This document shows positions 31,309 through 40,116 of a stretch of DNA of 64,000 bases, one piece after another. The position numbers and the translations under genes are program-made. Origin of the DNA: Zygaena filipendulae (Eukaryota > Arthropoda > Insecta > Lepidoptera > Zygaenidae); assembly GCA_907165275.2 (NCBI GenBank), contig CAJRBF020000012.1:186001-250000 (forward strand), given 5' to 3'. Below the pieces are notes generated by a model. The model was given only the letters and a program-made list of their open reading frames with translations, was not told the origin of the DNA and searched no databases. Numbering within the stretch: the stretch's first letter is position 1; each line of letters opens with the position of its first letter.

Positions 31309-31361
31309 GAAGATATAAAACTATAAACAGTATCGTTACTTTAGTCATTTTAATACGAGTC

Positions 31362-32090
31362 ATGCATGGTGGTGGACTCGTTAACAATTTAATAAATAAC
31401 TTACCTTTTGAGATTCATATACCTGGGTATAATTACTGTGGACCAGGAACAAAACTTCAGAAACGTTTACAAAGAGGTGATCGCGGGGTTAACAAGTTGG
31501 ACGAAGCCTGCATGCACCACGATATCGCCTACGCCAATAACACAGATTTACCTAATCGTCACAAAGCGGATTTACAATTGTTAGACATGGCTAAAAAGAG
31601 GTTAGAAGCAAAGGATGCAGGGAAAGGTGAAAAATTGGTCTCATGGCTGGTTAGTAAAGCGATGAAAGCTAAAGTAAAATCGGGTTGGGGAGTTAAATCA
31701 TTCAAACATTTTGTCACGAAAATTCGTTCACATGTTAAAAAGCTAAAACCAAAAAACCGTAAAACGCTGATAAACCTGTCTTATGCAGCTGCTAAAAGAA
31801 TGATTCCGCTAGCTCGTCAAATCAAATTACCTCGAGTGATACCAATACCAAAAACCGGAGGAATATTACCACTTATCCCAATATTTGCGGGTTTATCAGC
31901 TCTAGGCGCTCTGGCGGGAGGAGCGTCTGGAATTGCAAAAACTGTGAATGATTATAAATCTGCTCAAAAGAATTTGCAGGAGACAGAGCGTCATAATAAA
32001 ACCATGGAGGCTATAGCACTGGGAAAAGGCTTATACATAAAGCCTTACAAAAGTGGGAAAGGTTTATACATAAAAGCTTCAAAAAACTAA
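31362..32090 (+). CDS. Parvovirus-type phospholipase A2 virion protein, 242 aa
   Basis: The calcium loop YCGPG (residues 25-29) and the catalytic centre in LDEACMHHDIAY (His53-Asp54) followed by KAD (Asp70) define the phospholipase A2 domain found in parvovirus VP1 and several Polintons. A basic middle (SHVKKLKPKNRKT) precedes a hydrophobic, glycine- and alanine-rich segment (residues ~165-190). The end carries a twofold motif, GKGLYIKPYK and GKGLYIKASK. It would breach the endosomal membrane during entry; this is inferred from the family. Copy 2 is identical at the protein level. Confidence 0.88.
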   Translation: MHGGGLVNNLINNLPFEIHIPGYNYCGPGTKLQKRLQRGDRGVNKLDEACMHHDIAYANNTDLPNRHKADLQLLDMAKKRLEAKDAGKGEKLVSWLVSKAMKAKVKSGWGVKSFKHFVTKIRSHVKKLKPKNRKTLINLSYAAAKRMIPLARQIKLPRVIPIPKTGGILPLIPIFAGLSALGALAGGASGIAKTVNDYKSAQKNLQETERHNKTMEAIALGKGLYIKPYKSGKGLYIKASKN

Positions 32091-32110
32091 CTACGCTACC
32101 TAATCGTGCT

Positions 32111-32455
32111 TTGACAAATGTAGACATTTTGAAGTACGCTGCAAATATTCCGCATTTCCGAGGTGTTTACATGAAAGATGAATTACCCAGAAGTCCGAGG
32201 AAGATTGAATGTGGTATTGTTAACCTAGATGATTCGAAGAATGAGGGAACACATTGGGTAGCATATGCAAAACGAAATAATTATTGTGAATACTTTGATA
32301 GTTATGGTGATTTGAAACCGCCATTTGAATTAGTGAAGTATTTAAAAAATATGAACATTTTTTATAATTATACAAGATACCAAAAATTTAACACTGTTAA
32401 TTGTGGTCATTTATGTTTAAAATATTTATGGAAATTTTGGAATAAAAAAGTATAA
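32111..32455 (+). CDS. Adenain-like cysteine protease of Maverick (no ATG at expected start)
   Basis: Virion maturation protease of the adenoviral (C5/Ulp1-like) type: catalytic His in GTHWVAY (residue 48), Asp in YFDSYG (63), Cys in NCGHLCLKYL (98). The conserved N-terminal part (NVDILKYAANIPHFRGVYM) has no upstream ATG in frame. The frame at 32111 begins with TTG, and the first ATG (32171) would remove ~20 conserved residues. The same holds in copy 2, so splicing, a frameshift from the upstream gene (which ends 20 bases before) or non-AUG initiation is likely. Confidence 0.88.
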   Translation: MTNVDILKYAANIPHFRGVYMKDELPRSPRKIECGIVNLDDSKNEGTHWVAYAKRNNYCEYFDSYGDLKPPFELVKYLKNMNIFYNYTRYQKFNTVNCGHLCLKYLWKFWNKKV

Positions 32456-32491
32456 AACATTAAATTTTGTTTTAGTCATGTCATTTGCAAA

Positions 32492-33178
32492 ATGTCTTTA
32501 ACACTATCAATTACGGGAAACTCATCAATTTTAACTACTTATTACTCTCCCACCCTACAACTTAATGGAGAATATGAGTGTGCTCTGTTATATTTATCTA
32601 CATTTAATTCAATTCCAAATATTGACTATAGAAATAATAAATTTTACTATGGTACTAATGAAGTAATTACTCTACCGGAAGGAGCCTATGAATTGCAAGA
32701 TATCAGTGACTATATAAAATCAGAAATAAAAGACGCAACATTTCAACTTCACTGTAATAACAACACATTAAAAATATCCATACACTGCACCAAAGATATT
32801 GATTTTACCAAGACAGATTCTCTAGGAAATTTGCTGGGCTATGGAAATAAGTTTCTGAAAGCAAATAAATGGCATGTTTCACATCTGCCAGTGAACATTT
32901 TGCCTACGACCGTGGTGAGAGTCGAATGTGATATAGTGAGTGGATCATATATAAACGGTGAACCAAGCCATATTGTTTACGAATTTGCACCTAACGTGCC
33001 GCCTGGATATAGAATCATCGAAGCCCCTAAAAACGCGATATATTTCCGAATCAATCAAAGTAATATCAACTGCATCCATATTAGATTTTTGGACATAAAT
33101 AATAACTTAGTCAATTTACGTGGTGAAGAAGTGCAACTTTTCTTGCATTTGAGAAACATTAGTAAAAATAATGATTGA
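32492..33178 (+). CDS. Minor capsid (penton-like) protein of Maverick, 228 aa
   Basis: Single jelly-roll vertex protein. Residues and strand pattern match the Polinton minor capsid protein: LLGYGNKFL mid-protein, then VYEFAPNVPPGYRIIEAPKN, and a final LVNLRGEEVQLFLHL strand. The position directly upstream of the major capsid gene is conserved in the family. The last eight bases overlap the start of the next gene. Confidence 0.85.
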   Translation: MSLTLSITGNSSILTTYYSPTLQLNGEYECALLYLSTFNSIPNIDYRNNKFYYGTNEVITLPEGAYELQDISDYIKSEIKDATFQLHCNNNTLKISIHCTKDIDFTKTDSLGNLLGYGNKFLKANKWHVSHLPVNILPTTVVRVECDIVSGSYINGEPSHIVYEFAPNVPPGYRIIEAPKNAIYFRINQSNINCIHIRFLDINNNLVNLRGEEVQLFLHLRNISKNND

Positions 33179-33395
33179 TTACAATAAATACGTGTCTCGA
33201 AAATCAAAAACTATCAGTTCTGCGCGAGTAACCCTCAACAAAACATCTCCTTATAGGAAAAAAAATAAGTTAATTCGAAAATCAAAAATCGTCAGTTCTG
33301 CGCGAGTAACCCTCAACAAAACATCTTGTAGGAAAAAAAATAAGTTAAATAAAGATAATAAAGCGTTCCTTAAATTAATCGGATTATTAAAATGA
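33171..33395 (+). CDS. Short basic protein with internal duplication, 74 aa
   Basis: Very lysine/arginine-rich. It contains two copies of RKSK..SSARVTLNKTS followed by RKKNKL, and ends NKAFLKLIGLL, a tail of a type I associate with small genes upstream of the major capsid gene in insect Mavericks. It starts 8 bases inside the minor capsid gene and its stop overlaps the major capsid start by 4 bases (ATGA). The charge fits a DNA-binding, core-protein-like role, but that is inference. Confidence 0.68.
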   Translation: MIDYNKYVSRKSKTISSARVTLNKTSPYRKKNKLIRKSKIVSSARVTLNKTSCRKKNKLNKDNKAFLKLIGLLK

Positions 33396-34606
33396 ATATC
33401 TTAGACGTTTTATCTGTTCCATCTTACGACAATTCCGTTGAAGGGGTCGAATTCCATTCATATAAACCATATGTAACAAGTTTCAACAGGAATGATGAAA
33501 TACGCATTCCGATCAACCAACAAGATTTGTACATATTGCCATCAGCGAGCACTTTATACTTGGAAGGACAAGTTGATGTTAAAAAACGAGATACTAAAGA
33601 GCAAGTAAACACTGTAAATTTTACAAATAATTCTCTTCTTTACCTATTTCAAGATATTCGGTATGAGTTAAACGGAGTTGAAATAGATAAAATAAAAAAC
33701 GCTGGAATAAGTACTACAATGAAAGCGTTGGTTTCAATGAATGAGAGTGAATCTAAAATGTCAAGAGCCTGGGGCTGGGATATAGGCGGTATTACAAATA
33801 CTCACCGAGGCAGTTTCGCAGTTTCCATTCCCCTCAAAAATATACTTGGCTTCGCTGAAGATTATCAAAAAGTTGTGATCAATTGTCGGCACGAATTGAT
33901 ATTGTTACGAAGCAACACAAATTTAAACGCTGTTAAACTTAACAACGATGAGGTTATTGAAGACGTAATTATAAATAAAATAATTTGGCGGGTACCACAC
34001 GTACGAGTTTCAGATAGAGAAAGGATTAATCTTCTCAAGTATTTAGAAAAAGACCGACCACTCCAGATTGTATTTAGAAATTGGGATTTGTATGAATATC
34101 CAGCTTTACCTAAAACCACTAAACATACGTGGTCAATAAAAACTGCATCTCAAATAGAAAAACCACGATATGTAATTATTGGATTGCAAACGAACCGAAA
34201 GAACAATGCAAGTTCTGATATGGCGCAGTTCGATCATTGTAACCTAAGTAACGTCAAGGTGTACCTTAACTCAACTTACTTTCCATATGAAAATTTAAAT
34301 ATAAACTTTGCAAATGACAGATTTGCTTTAATATACGAGCAATACGCAAGATTTCAACAGTCGTATTATGGAAGGCGATCAGAAGCTTTGCTAAGCCCTA
34401 AGCAATTCAAAGATTTAACGCCATTGTTCGTTATCGATTGCTCCAGACAAATTGACAATTTGAAGTCAGGGCCTGTTGTCGACGTACGCGTTGAACTCGA
34501 AGCAGATTCTGAGATACCTGATCAAACTTCAGCCTACTGTCTTATACTCAACGATTGCATTATCGAGTATAAACCACTCAGCAGCACGGTGAAAAAACTA
34601 TCATGA
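33392..34606 (+). CDS. Major capsid protein (double jelly roll) of Maverick, 404 aa
   Basis: Hexon-like protein forming the capsid shell. The N-terminal signature (VEFHSYKPYVTSFNRNDEIR, then IPINQQDLYILPSASTLYLE) and the C-terminal strand region (DVRVELEADSEIPDQTSAYC) are typical of the Polinton/adintovirus double-jelly-roll protein. It overlaps both neighbours by four bases. No defects seen. Copy 2 (62700-63914) differs at one residue (Arg to Lys near 210). Confidence 0.9.
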   Translation: MNILDVLSVPSYDNSVEGVEFHSYKPYVTSFNRNDEIRIPINQQDLYILPSASTLYLEGQVDVKKRDTKEQVNTVNFTNNSLLYLFQDIRYELNGVEIDKIKNAGISTTMKALVSMNESESKMSRAWGWDIGGITNTHRGSFAVSIPLKNILGFAEDYQKVVINCRHELILLRSNTNLNAVKLNNDEVIEDVIINKIIWRVPHVRVSDRERINLLKYLEKDRPLQIVFRNWDLYEYPALPKTTKHTWSIKTASQIEKPRYVIIGLQTNRKNNASSDMAQFDHCNLSNVKVYLNSTYFPYENLNINFANDRFALIYEQYARFQQSYYGRRSEALLSPKQFKDLTPLFVIDCSRQIDNLKSGPVVDVRVELEADSEIPDQTSAYCLILNDCIIEYKPLSSTVKKLS

Positions 34607-35103
34607 ATCCTGACATTATAATAGCCGATCTTCAAGGTTTTAAAGATGCGAATAATAAATTCATTGTTAAAGAAGTGGCAATTGCAACAAAATACCAAAC
34701 ACAAACATTTTTAGTTAAACCACCATACTCCTATAATTTTTTAACATTCGAAGAAAAAAAACAAGTTCAGTGGTTGCAACGAAACAGAGGTATTTACTGG
34801 AATGAAGGCTATATAGATTATAGAGAGTTTCAACGAGTCATCGCTCCTTATTTAGAACATAAAAAGGTCCTAGTAAAAGGAATCGAAAAAATCAAGTGGA
34901 TCAAAGAATTATGCTCTAATTGCGAAGTTATAGATTTAAGCAAGAAACTTGAAGAAATAAGCTTTTCAAACTTTTCTACATTACATAAAGTGTACTGTAC
35001 TGATTTATTCAACCATAACTGTGTTAATCATAAGAAATATTGTGCGTTAAAAAATGTAACTTGTTTAAAATTATGTTATTTAGAAAACTATTTTAGTAAT
35101 TGA
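34603..35103 (+). CDS. Conserved 166-aa protein downstream of the capsid gene
   Basis: Starts in the ATGA overlap with the major capsid gene. It begins IIIADLQGFKDANNKFIVKE, has an aromatic-rich middle (RNRGIYWNEGYIDY), then a cysteine/histidine-rich end (FNHNCVNHKKYCALKNVTC). The beta-strand-'DLQGF' opening and the KGIEK..WI stretch recall RNase H-fold exonucleases, but the second acidic residue of a DxE motif is Gln here, so I do not claim activity. It is the last rightward gene of the capsid block. Confidence 0.65.
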   Translation: MNPDIIIADLQGFKDANNKFIVKEVAIATKYQTQTFLVKPPYSYNFLTFEEKKQVQWLQRNRGIYWNEGYIDYREFQRVIAPYLEHKKVLVKGIEKIKWIKELCSNCEVIDLSKKLEEISFSNFSTLHKVYCTDLFNHNCVNHKKYCALKNVTCLKLCYLENYFSN

Positions 35104-35452
35104 AATCTATCACTTTTAATTTTTTCATTAAAAATAATTAATAATAACTTGGTTTTTTTTGCTAAACCTTAACCTCGTATAGTATTATGAAAACACCGAT
35201 TTTATTAGCCCATTGTTTTATTACAAAAACATATATGAATATAAATATAGTCATCTTACATAAACAAATAACAAATTTTACACGTTATACTGTCGTTGAA
35301 ATTTGTTAATTAATGCTTCAGTACCATCCAAAATATTATTTGTAGAACTTTCATCCTGAACTGGATATTGAGCCGTCACTAGCGCCATCGACTTGGATTG
35401 CCAACATACTTTGTCTTCCTCTACGTTATTTTCTTCATCTTACTTATTAATT
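35104..35452 (-). repeat. Convergent intergenic region with a partial duplicate of the next gene
   Basis: 35284-35400 is a diverged direct copy of 35470-35610. On the minus strand both encode the same type of C-terminal peptide (AQYPV.D.S......ILD..EALINK). The copy has no start and looks like a tandem-duplicated gene end. The AT-rich rest is where rightward and leftward transcription meet. Confidence 0.65.
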
Positions 35453-35899
35453 TTACATGTATAAACATGCACTATAGCCGCATATTGTTTTTGAAATTTT
35501 GTTAATTAATGCCTCAGCATCATCCAAAATATGATCTGTTGCACTTCCATCCTTAACAGGATATTGAGCCTTCACTAACACCAACGAATTTTCTGGATTG
35601 CTTACGTCAGTAATGCTAAGTTTAATTAGCTTTGTTGTTTTCCTTAACGGCTCCCTGCTGGCTACGAATGTGGTGCCAAAGCTCCTCTTTTTAACACTCT
35701 GCTTGCTCAATGAACTGCATGCTCTATCTTCGTTCTTGTTAAACACCTCTTCAAAGGCGGCTTGTGTGGTTTGTGAAAGCAACGTTGGCTGCAGCTTTCT
35801 GGACTTTTTCCTTTTGCTGACTTCAGGAAATTCTTGACTAAACCCTTCTAGAGGATCTTGTGCGCATTGTTCATATACTATATCACTAGGAGTAGACAT
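35453..35899 (-). CDS. Maverick protein of unknown function, 148 aa
   Basis: Leftward gene downstream of PolB. The first ATG gives MSTPSDIVYEQ. It has a basic patch (KRKKSRKLQP) that could be a nuclear signal, a second basic region (SVKKRSFG, REPLRKTTKL), then a compact C-terminal part (LVLVKAQYPVKDGS, DDAEALINKISK). I do not recognise a family. The duplicated C-terminal segment just downstream suggests recent change in this locus. Confidence 0.6.
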   Translation of the reverse strand: MSTPSDIVYEQCAQDPLEGFSQEFPEVSKRKKSRKLQPTLLSQTTQAAFEEVFNKNEDRACSSLSKQSVKKRSFGTTFVASREPLRKTTKLIKLSITDVSNPENSLVLVKAQYPVKDGSATDHILDDAEALINKISKTICGYSACLYM

Positions 35900-35971
35900 G
35901 ATCTGAAACAATCAAAAAATTATAATCGGTCCACTTATCAGAATAATAGTAGGTACTTAACAAATAAAAAA

Positions 35972-36163
35972 TGCATGCTTACAATTCCAAATCGATACGA
36001 AGCTGATGACAGTACCTCAGTCGAGCGCGTCTCGGTAATGACTGTTCGAGGAGCTAAACAAAACTACAGTGCCTATGTGTTGAAGTTTCCAAGTTGGAAC
36101 ATGTCTAAACATGTTACTGTTTGTACAAGCACAGAGACTGATGATCATATTTCTATGTTGTAA
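35972..36163 (+). CDS. Possible small rightward gene, 63 aa
   Basis: From MLTIPNRYEADDST to a stop at 36161-36163, with a strand-like pattern (VSVMTVRG, YSAYVLKF). An AATAAA follows near 36249. It lies upstream and divergent of the 148-aa gene. Nothing identifies a function and the frame could be chance. Confidence 0.3.
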   Translation, partial: CMLTIPNRYEADDSTSVERVSVMTVRGAKQNYSAYVLKFPSWNMSKHVTVCTSTETDDHISML

Positions 36164-36492
36164 TGTTATATGTTATTATTGTGATTATAATGAAACATGT
36201 CGGTACATGTTCAAACAGCAACATTGTATTTATATCAAAGTGAAAGTCAAATAAAACTCTTGGTTTTAATGTAATTTAAAATTTATTTATATTTCAGAAA
36301 ACACTAAAATTAACTTACACTGTATTCATATTTACTTAATATTAATACATATCTATTACATAATATTGCTTACAATTTCGTATATAATTATAATAATCAT
36401 TATCCTACGGATAATTAAAACAATCTTATTTCTACCTAATATTTTATAATACTCTATATTAATAGTTACATTCTATGAAATAGTGAAAAAAA
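36164..36492. other. AT-rich intergenic region upstream of PolB end
   Basis: No ORF. Contains AATAAA on the plus strand (36249) and many A/T runs that could serve as polyadenylation signals for the leftward PolB transcript. Confidence 0.5.
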
Positions 36493-39400
36493 TTAAGCAG
36501 TACAACCAAATATTGTCTGATTACCCCAGGCGATGGTTGTCACCTTATCTGATTCTAACAACCGCTTATCATCATTGGCTGAAAGAGCAATTTTATTTAC
36601 GGATTGAGTAAATATTTCATGCTTGATTGTTTTAAACAAAACGTTTCTTTTTCGAACGACATCACAATTGTATAAGACATGTTTATAGTCTGATGCATGC
36701 AAATTTTTAATTACATTTCGTTTTGTTCCTTTTGCTTTTTTAATCGTTCTATCTGAAGTTTTAATACAATAAAGCTTTGACCTTAACCCTACAAACTCCT
36801 TAACTATCTTACCACCCATTTCATCCTTAAACAACCCAGGAATCTTTTTGTTTACAATTGGCAAACCAAACTCGTTATTGTAATCGTAACTGCTAGTATC
36901 AAAATATTTTAGAAAATTCATTTTAAAATCTCTGTAAACATCTTCTGTCTGTATATTGTAAATAAAACTATCAGTATCAGTATAACATACTTCAATACGA
37001 TTTTCGTAAAATGGCTTTATTACTGAGTAATGGAAGTCATACATATGACTTTTAGAAAGTTCGAGTACAGCAAATCCAATGTAGATCGGCTTGTTTAGAA
37101 CAACCCTTGAACGTTTCATTTGTATTGCTACTAGGTCGTCAGAAAATATTGATGCGCTGTGAAAATTTGGGTTGGCTATCAACTTCTCGGCACCAATAAA
37201 TTTTTTTGTTTGGTTATTCATGTCTGACCACTTATTTATCAATCGTACATCTACCCATTGTTCTGTGTTTTCCAATGTTTTTCCAAATATACTATTATTT
37301 AACAACTTAAAAAAATCTTGTTCAAAAACAGATTGAGCTCTTTGACGCAGCTCAGTATTAAGGTCTATATATTGTTTTAAAAAATTACTTTGTTTGAAAG
37401 TTATAGCTCGATGGATTTTTCTTAAAACCAAACCGTGTTCTAAGCATTTTTTAAGGTGAACGTAATGAATAACGTAGTGATATTTGTCATATAAGTTGGG
37501 TATTAATTTTTTTGTTTTTCCTGTGGGAGATTTAATTTTTTCAGGACAAAATGGAAAATCATTGTGTTGGGTGTGTAAATTTGGAGGATAAAATAAATCA
37601 ACCTCAAGAATAAAGCCATTTTCAGCGTCATCCGTAATGTGTACTATATTTATCTCTAACTTCTTAATTTCACTATCGCTTAAAAATCTGAAGTCTGAAT
37701 GAGGTAATGTTTGACACATACTATATCCATACAAATTATTACAATCTAAATACATAATGTACGAGCTTGGCGTAGAGGGGTCAAAAGTTTCCAGATATCT
37801 ATGATTAGCTTTAGCGTGTCGTTTGGAGCACATGCACACGCCACCTCTAATACCTTGTTGTATCAAACGAAAAATTTCTAAATCACTTATAAGTTCCAAC
37901 CGAACGCGAGTTTTTAAAAGCATTGCATCAAATGAAAGACTTGGTGCAGTAAGATAAAAGGCGGGATCGAGTTGATAATATTGTTTACATGTTAATCTAA
38001 AATTTTCATAGATATCAGTCAACAAAAGGACGTCTGACTCGAGATACAAATCAGTAAATTGACCCATATTATTAATAGAAAACTCAAGCCACATCGCTCG
38101 AGCGTGTTCGTAATCTTCATCGGTAATTGACTCATTCGTAAGCGAGTTAAAAAAACGGTCTTTAGACGGTAAACAGGTATCAGCATATCGTTCCCAACTA
38201 GACATGTAATCATATGGATACACTCCTTTTCGAGTGAGCAGATTAAAGTGTTTTTCATCAGGATAGTAAGATTTTAAGTATCTAAATTCATCCTTTTTCA
38301 TGGTTGCGGCTAACTTTTCTATGCTTGTCCCCAAAAACTTGAATGAATCCACAAATCTTATTTGAAAATAATCTTGTCCAGAAATCGGAATAAACTTTGT
38401 GAAAGAAATATAGTTTTCTTTTGTTTTCGGTATTACCTTAATAGACCCAGGGGCTTTCCCTAATTCTTTGATAAAAAGATGACAATCATAACCAGACAGG
38501 TTATGAAAGACAACAGGCAAGAACTTTGGTACTTGATATTTTAAATTACAGTAACTATGAGCAGCGCCACGGAACTGTCCTGTCAAATGACAATGATCAC
38601 GAACTTTATCTACTGTTATTAGACCCTCGCAAATGTGACAAGTCTCTGCGTTCTCATAATTATAAGCATCAGTATCAGTAAAAACCATAGGCACGTTTTT
38701 ATTTAATATTTCGCTGATTTTCTTTGCATCGTCACAAATAGATTTAACAAACTTATCAGCACAATCACGTCCTCTATATGAGGTTATGTGGTTGTATCGT
38801 GAATCTACTGTACAAACGAGGTGATAGGCAAAAGCTACAGGTACATGTCGCTGTTGAGTCACTGTAGAAGATTTTAACGGATCGGGTTCGCAACTATCGT
38901 AAGTTTCGAGCATAGCTTCAAAATCTGCATAAACAACAAAAGGAACGTTTTGCTTTCGGTCATAATTTTTAAATTCTATAAAGGAACCTTTTGGAGGTAA
39001 TTCGGTAGCCACACCTCCGCAGATATGAGAACATAACTGATCGTTCGAGTTGAAAAATTGTAAACAATGATCGCAAAAGTGCAATTTGTTACAATGCTTA
39101 GTAATTTGACTTCTAACAAGACGCGACAGATCCTTTATCAAACAGTAATGCGACATATCACCTTCTTCAAGATAAAGTAAATGAATAACTTTTTTGTTCA
39201 ATGCGTCTGATTTGTAAAGTGGACCGACCACTAACTTCTTATCATTTAAACCGTATACAAAAATACATATATGCGGATTGTTCTGTTCAAACCGAGCGAT
39301 GTCTGAGAAACTCATTGGGAACGATAAGCCATCCACGTTCAACACGTCACTAAATTTAGGATAAGATGAAACTCTATCAGAATGACGTTGAGCAGGATAC

Positions 39401-40014
39401 AAAGCAGCAGTTACTGACCATAAAAAACAAAAATTATCATTATTCTTTATATTTAAACAGGCTTTCTTTGATTTGATTAAAGCCGGCAACTCAATGAAAC
39501 TTGAACCACGCAAAGGCTGGTATTTGTTTATGTTAACTTCTAAATGGGAATTATGCAAAAATGTCCAACCACTATCACGCTCTTGAAATTCACTTGCTTT
39601 TTTGATCAAACTGGTTTTTACCTCGAAAAATAAAGTATCAAGATTGCAATTTTGATAAAGAGTAAAATTTTTCGTGCCAAATGATTTTAACTCTTGGGAA
39701 TCATTTTTTAACAAGAGAAAAACTCCAAAATATTCGAAATTGGCCTTGACACAGTGATGTTGCTTAAGTGACATTTCAATTAACGATTTGATTTTAGTTT
39801 GTATATGATCTAAAAAACTTTCTATTGAAGTCTGATCCTCAGAATCCGATGATGTAACTTTATATGAGGCTATTCTGTTGCGAAAAGCGGAATTAATTTT
39901 GAGGATACCTTCACTTAATGTAGAATAATTTTTATTTTTATGATCAGTACTTCGCAAGTGACCTATCCAACGAACACGACTAACAAAAACTTTGCAATCT
40001 TCACAATACGGCAT
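36493..40014 (-). CDS. Protein-primed family B DNA polymerase of Maverick, 1173 aa
   Basis: Replicates the linear element using a protein primer. N-terminal C2H2 finger (MPYCEDCKVFVSRVRWIGHL), a region with DNFCFLWSVTAALYP (residues ~193-207) common in Polinton polymerases, another finger at ~309-331, then exonuclease motif I (YADFEAM, ~362), an endonuclease-VII-like zinc motif (CHICEGL...DHCHLTG..RG..H..CN, ~450-490), Exo II (HNLSGYDCHLF) and Exo III (YLESDVLLLTD, ~660). Polymerase motifs are A (YLDCNNLYGYSM, ~757), B (LLNNSIFGKTLEN, ~905) and C (YTDTDSF, ~1010). All key residues are present and there are no stops. Confidence 0.95.
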   Translation of the reverse strand: MPYCEDCKVFVSRVRWIGHLRSTDHKNKNYSTLSEGILKINSAFRNRIASYKVTSSDSEDQTSIESFLDHIQTKIKSLIEMSLKQHHCVKANFEYFGVFLLLKNDSQELKSFGTKNFTLYQNCNLDTLFFEVKTSLIKKASEFQERDSGWTFLHNSHLEVNINKYQPLRGSSFIELPALIKSKKACLNIKNNDNFCFLWSVTAALYPAQRHSDRVSSYPKFSDVLNVDGLSFPMSFSDIARFEQNNPHICIFVYGLNDKKLVVGPLYKSDALNKKVIHLLYLEEGDMSHYCLIKDLSRLVRSQITKHCNKLHFCDHCLQFFNSNDQLCSHICGGVATELPPKGSFIEFKNYDRKQNVPFVVYADFEAMLETYDSCEPDPLKSSTVTQQRHVPVAFAYHLVCTVDSRYNHITSYRGRDCADKFVKSICDDAKKISEILNKNVPMVFTDTDAYNYENAETCHICEGLITVDKVRDHCHLTGQFRGAAHSYCNLKYQVPKFLPVVFHNLSGYDCHLFIKELGKAPGSIKVIPKTKENYISFTKFIPISGQDYFQIRFVDSFKFLGTSIEKLAATMKKDEFRYLKSYYPDEKHFNLLTRKGVYPYDYMSSWERYADTCLPSKDRFFNSLTNESITDEDYEHARAMWLEFSINNMGQFTDLYLESDVLLLTDIYENFRLTCKQYYQLDPAFYLTAPSLSFDAMLLKTRVRLELISDLEIFRLIQQGIRGGVCMCSKRHAKANHRYLETFDPSTPSSYIMYLDCNNLYGYSMCQTLPHSDFRFLSDSEIKKLEINIVHITDDAENGFILEVDLFYPPNLHTQHNDFPFCPEKIKSPTGKTKKLIPNLYDKYHYVIHYVHLKKCLEHGLVLRKIHRAITFKQSNFLKQYIDLNTELRQRAQSVFEQDFFKLLNNSIFGKTLENTEQWVDVRLINKWSDMNNQTKKFIGAEKLIANPNFHSASIFSDDLVAIQMKRSRVVLNKPIYIGFAVLELSKSHMYDFHYSVIKPFYENRIEVCYTDTDSFIYNIQTEDVYRDFKMNFLKYFDTSSYDYNNEFGLPIVNKKIPGLFKDEMGGKIVKEFVGLRSKLYCIKTSDRTIKKAKGTKRNVIKNLHASDYKHVLYNCDVVRKRNVLFKTIKHEIFTQSVNKIALSANDDKRLLESDKVTTIAWGNQTIFGCTA

Positions 40015-40116
40015 TATGTTAAATTACTATGAATGACACTAAAAACTAAAACTAAATGGAGATACTCCGCAGAAGCTTGTGAAATAAATAGTGTAGGTAA
40101 AAATAATTTAAATTAT

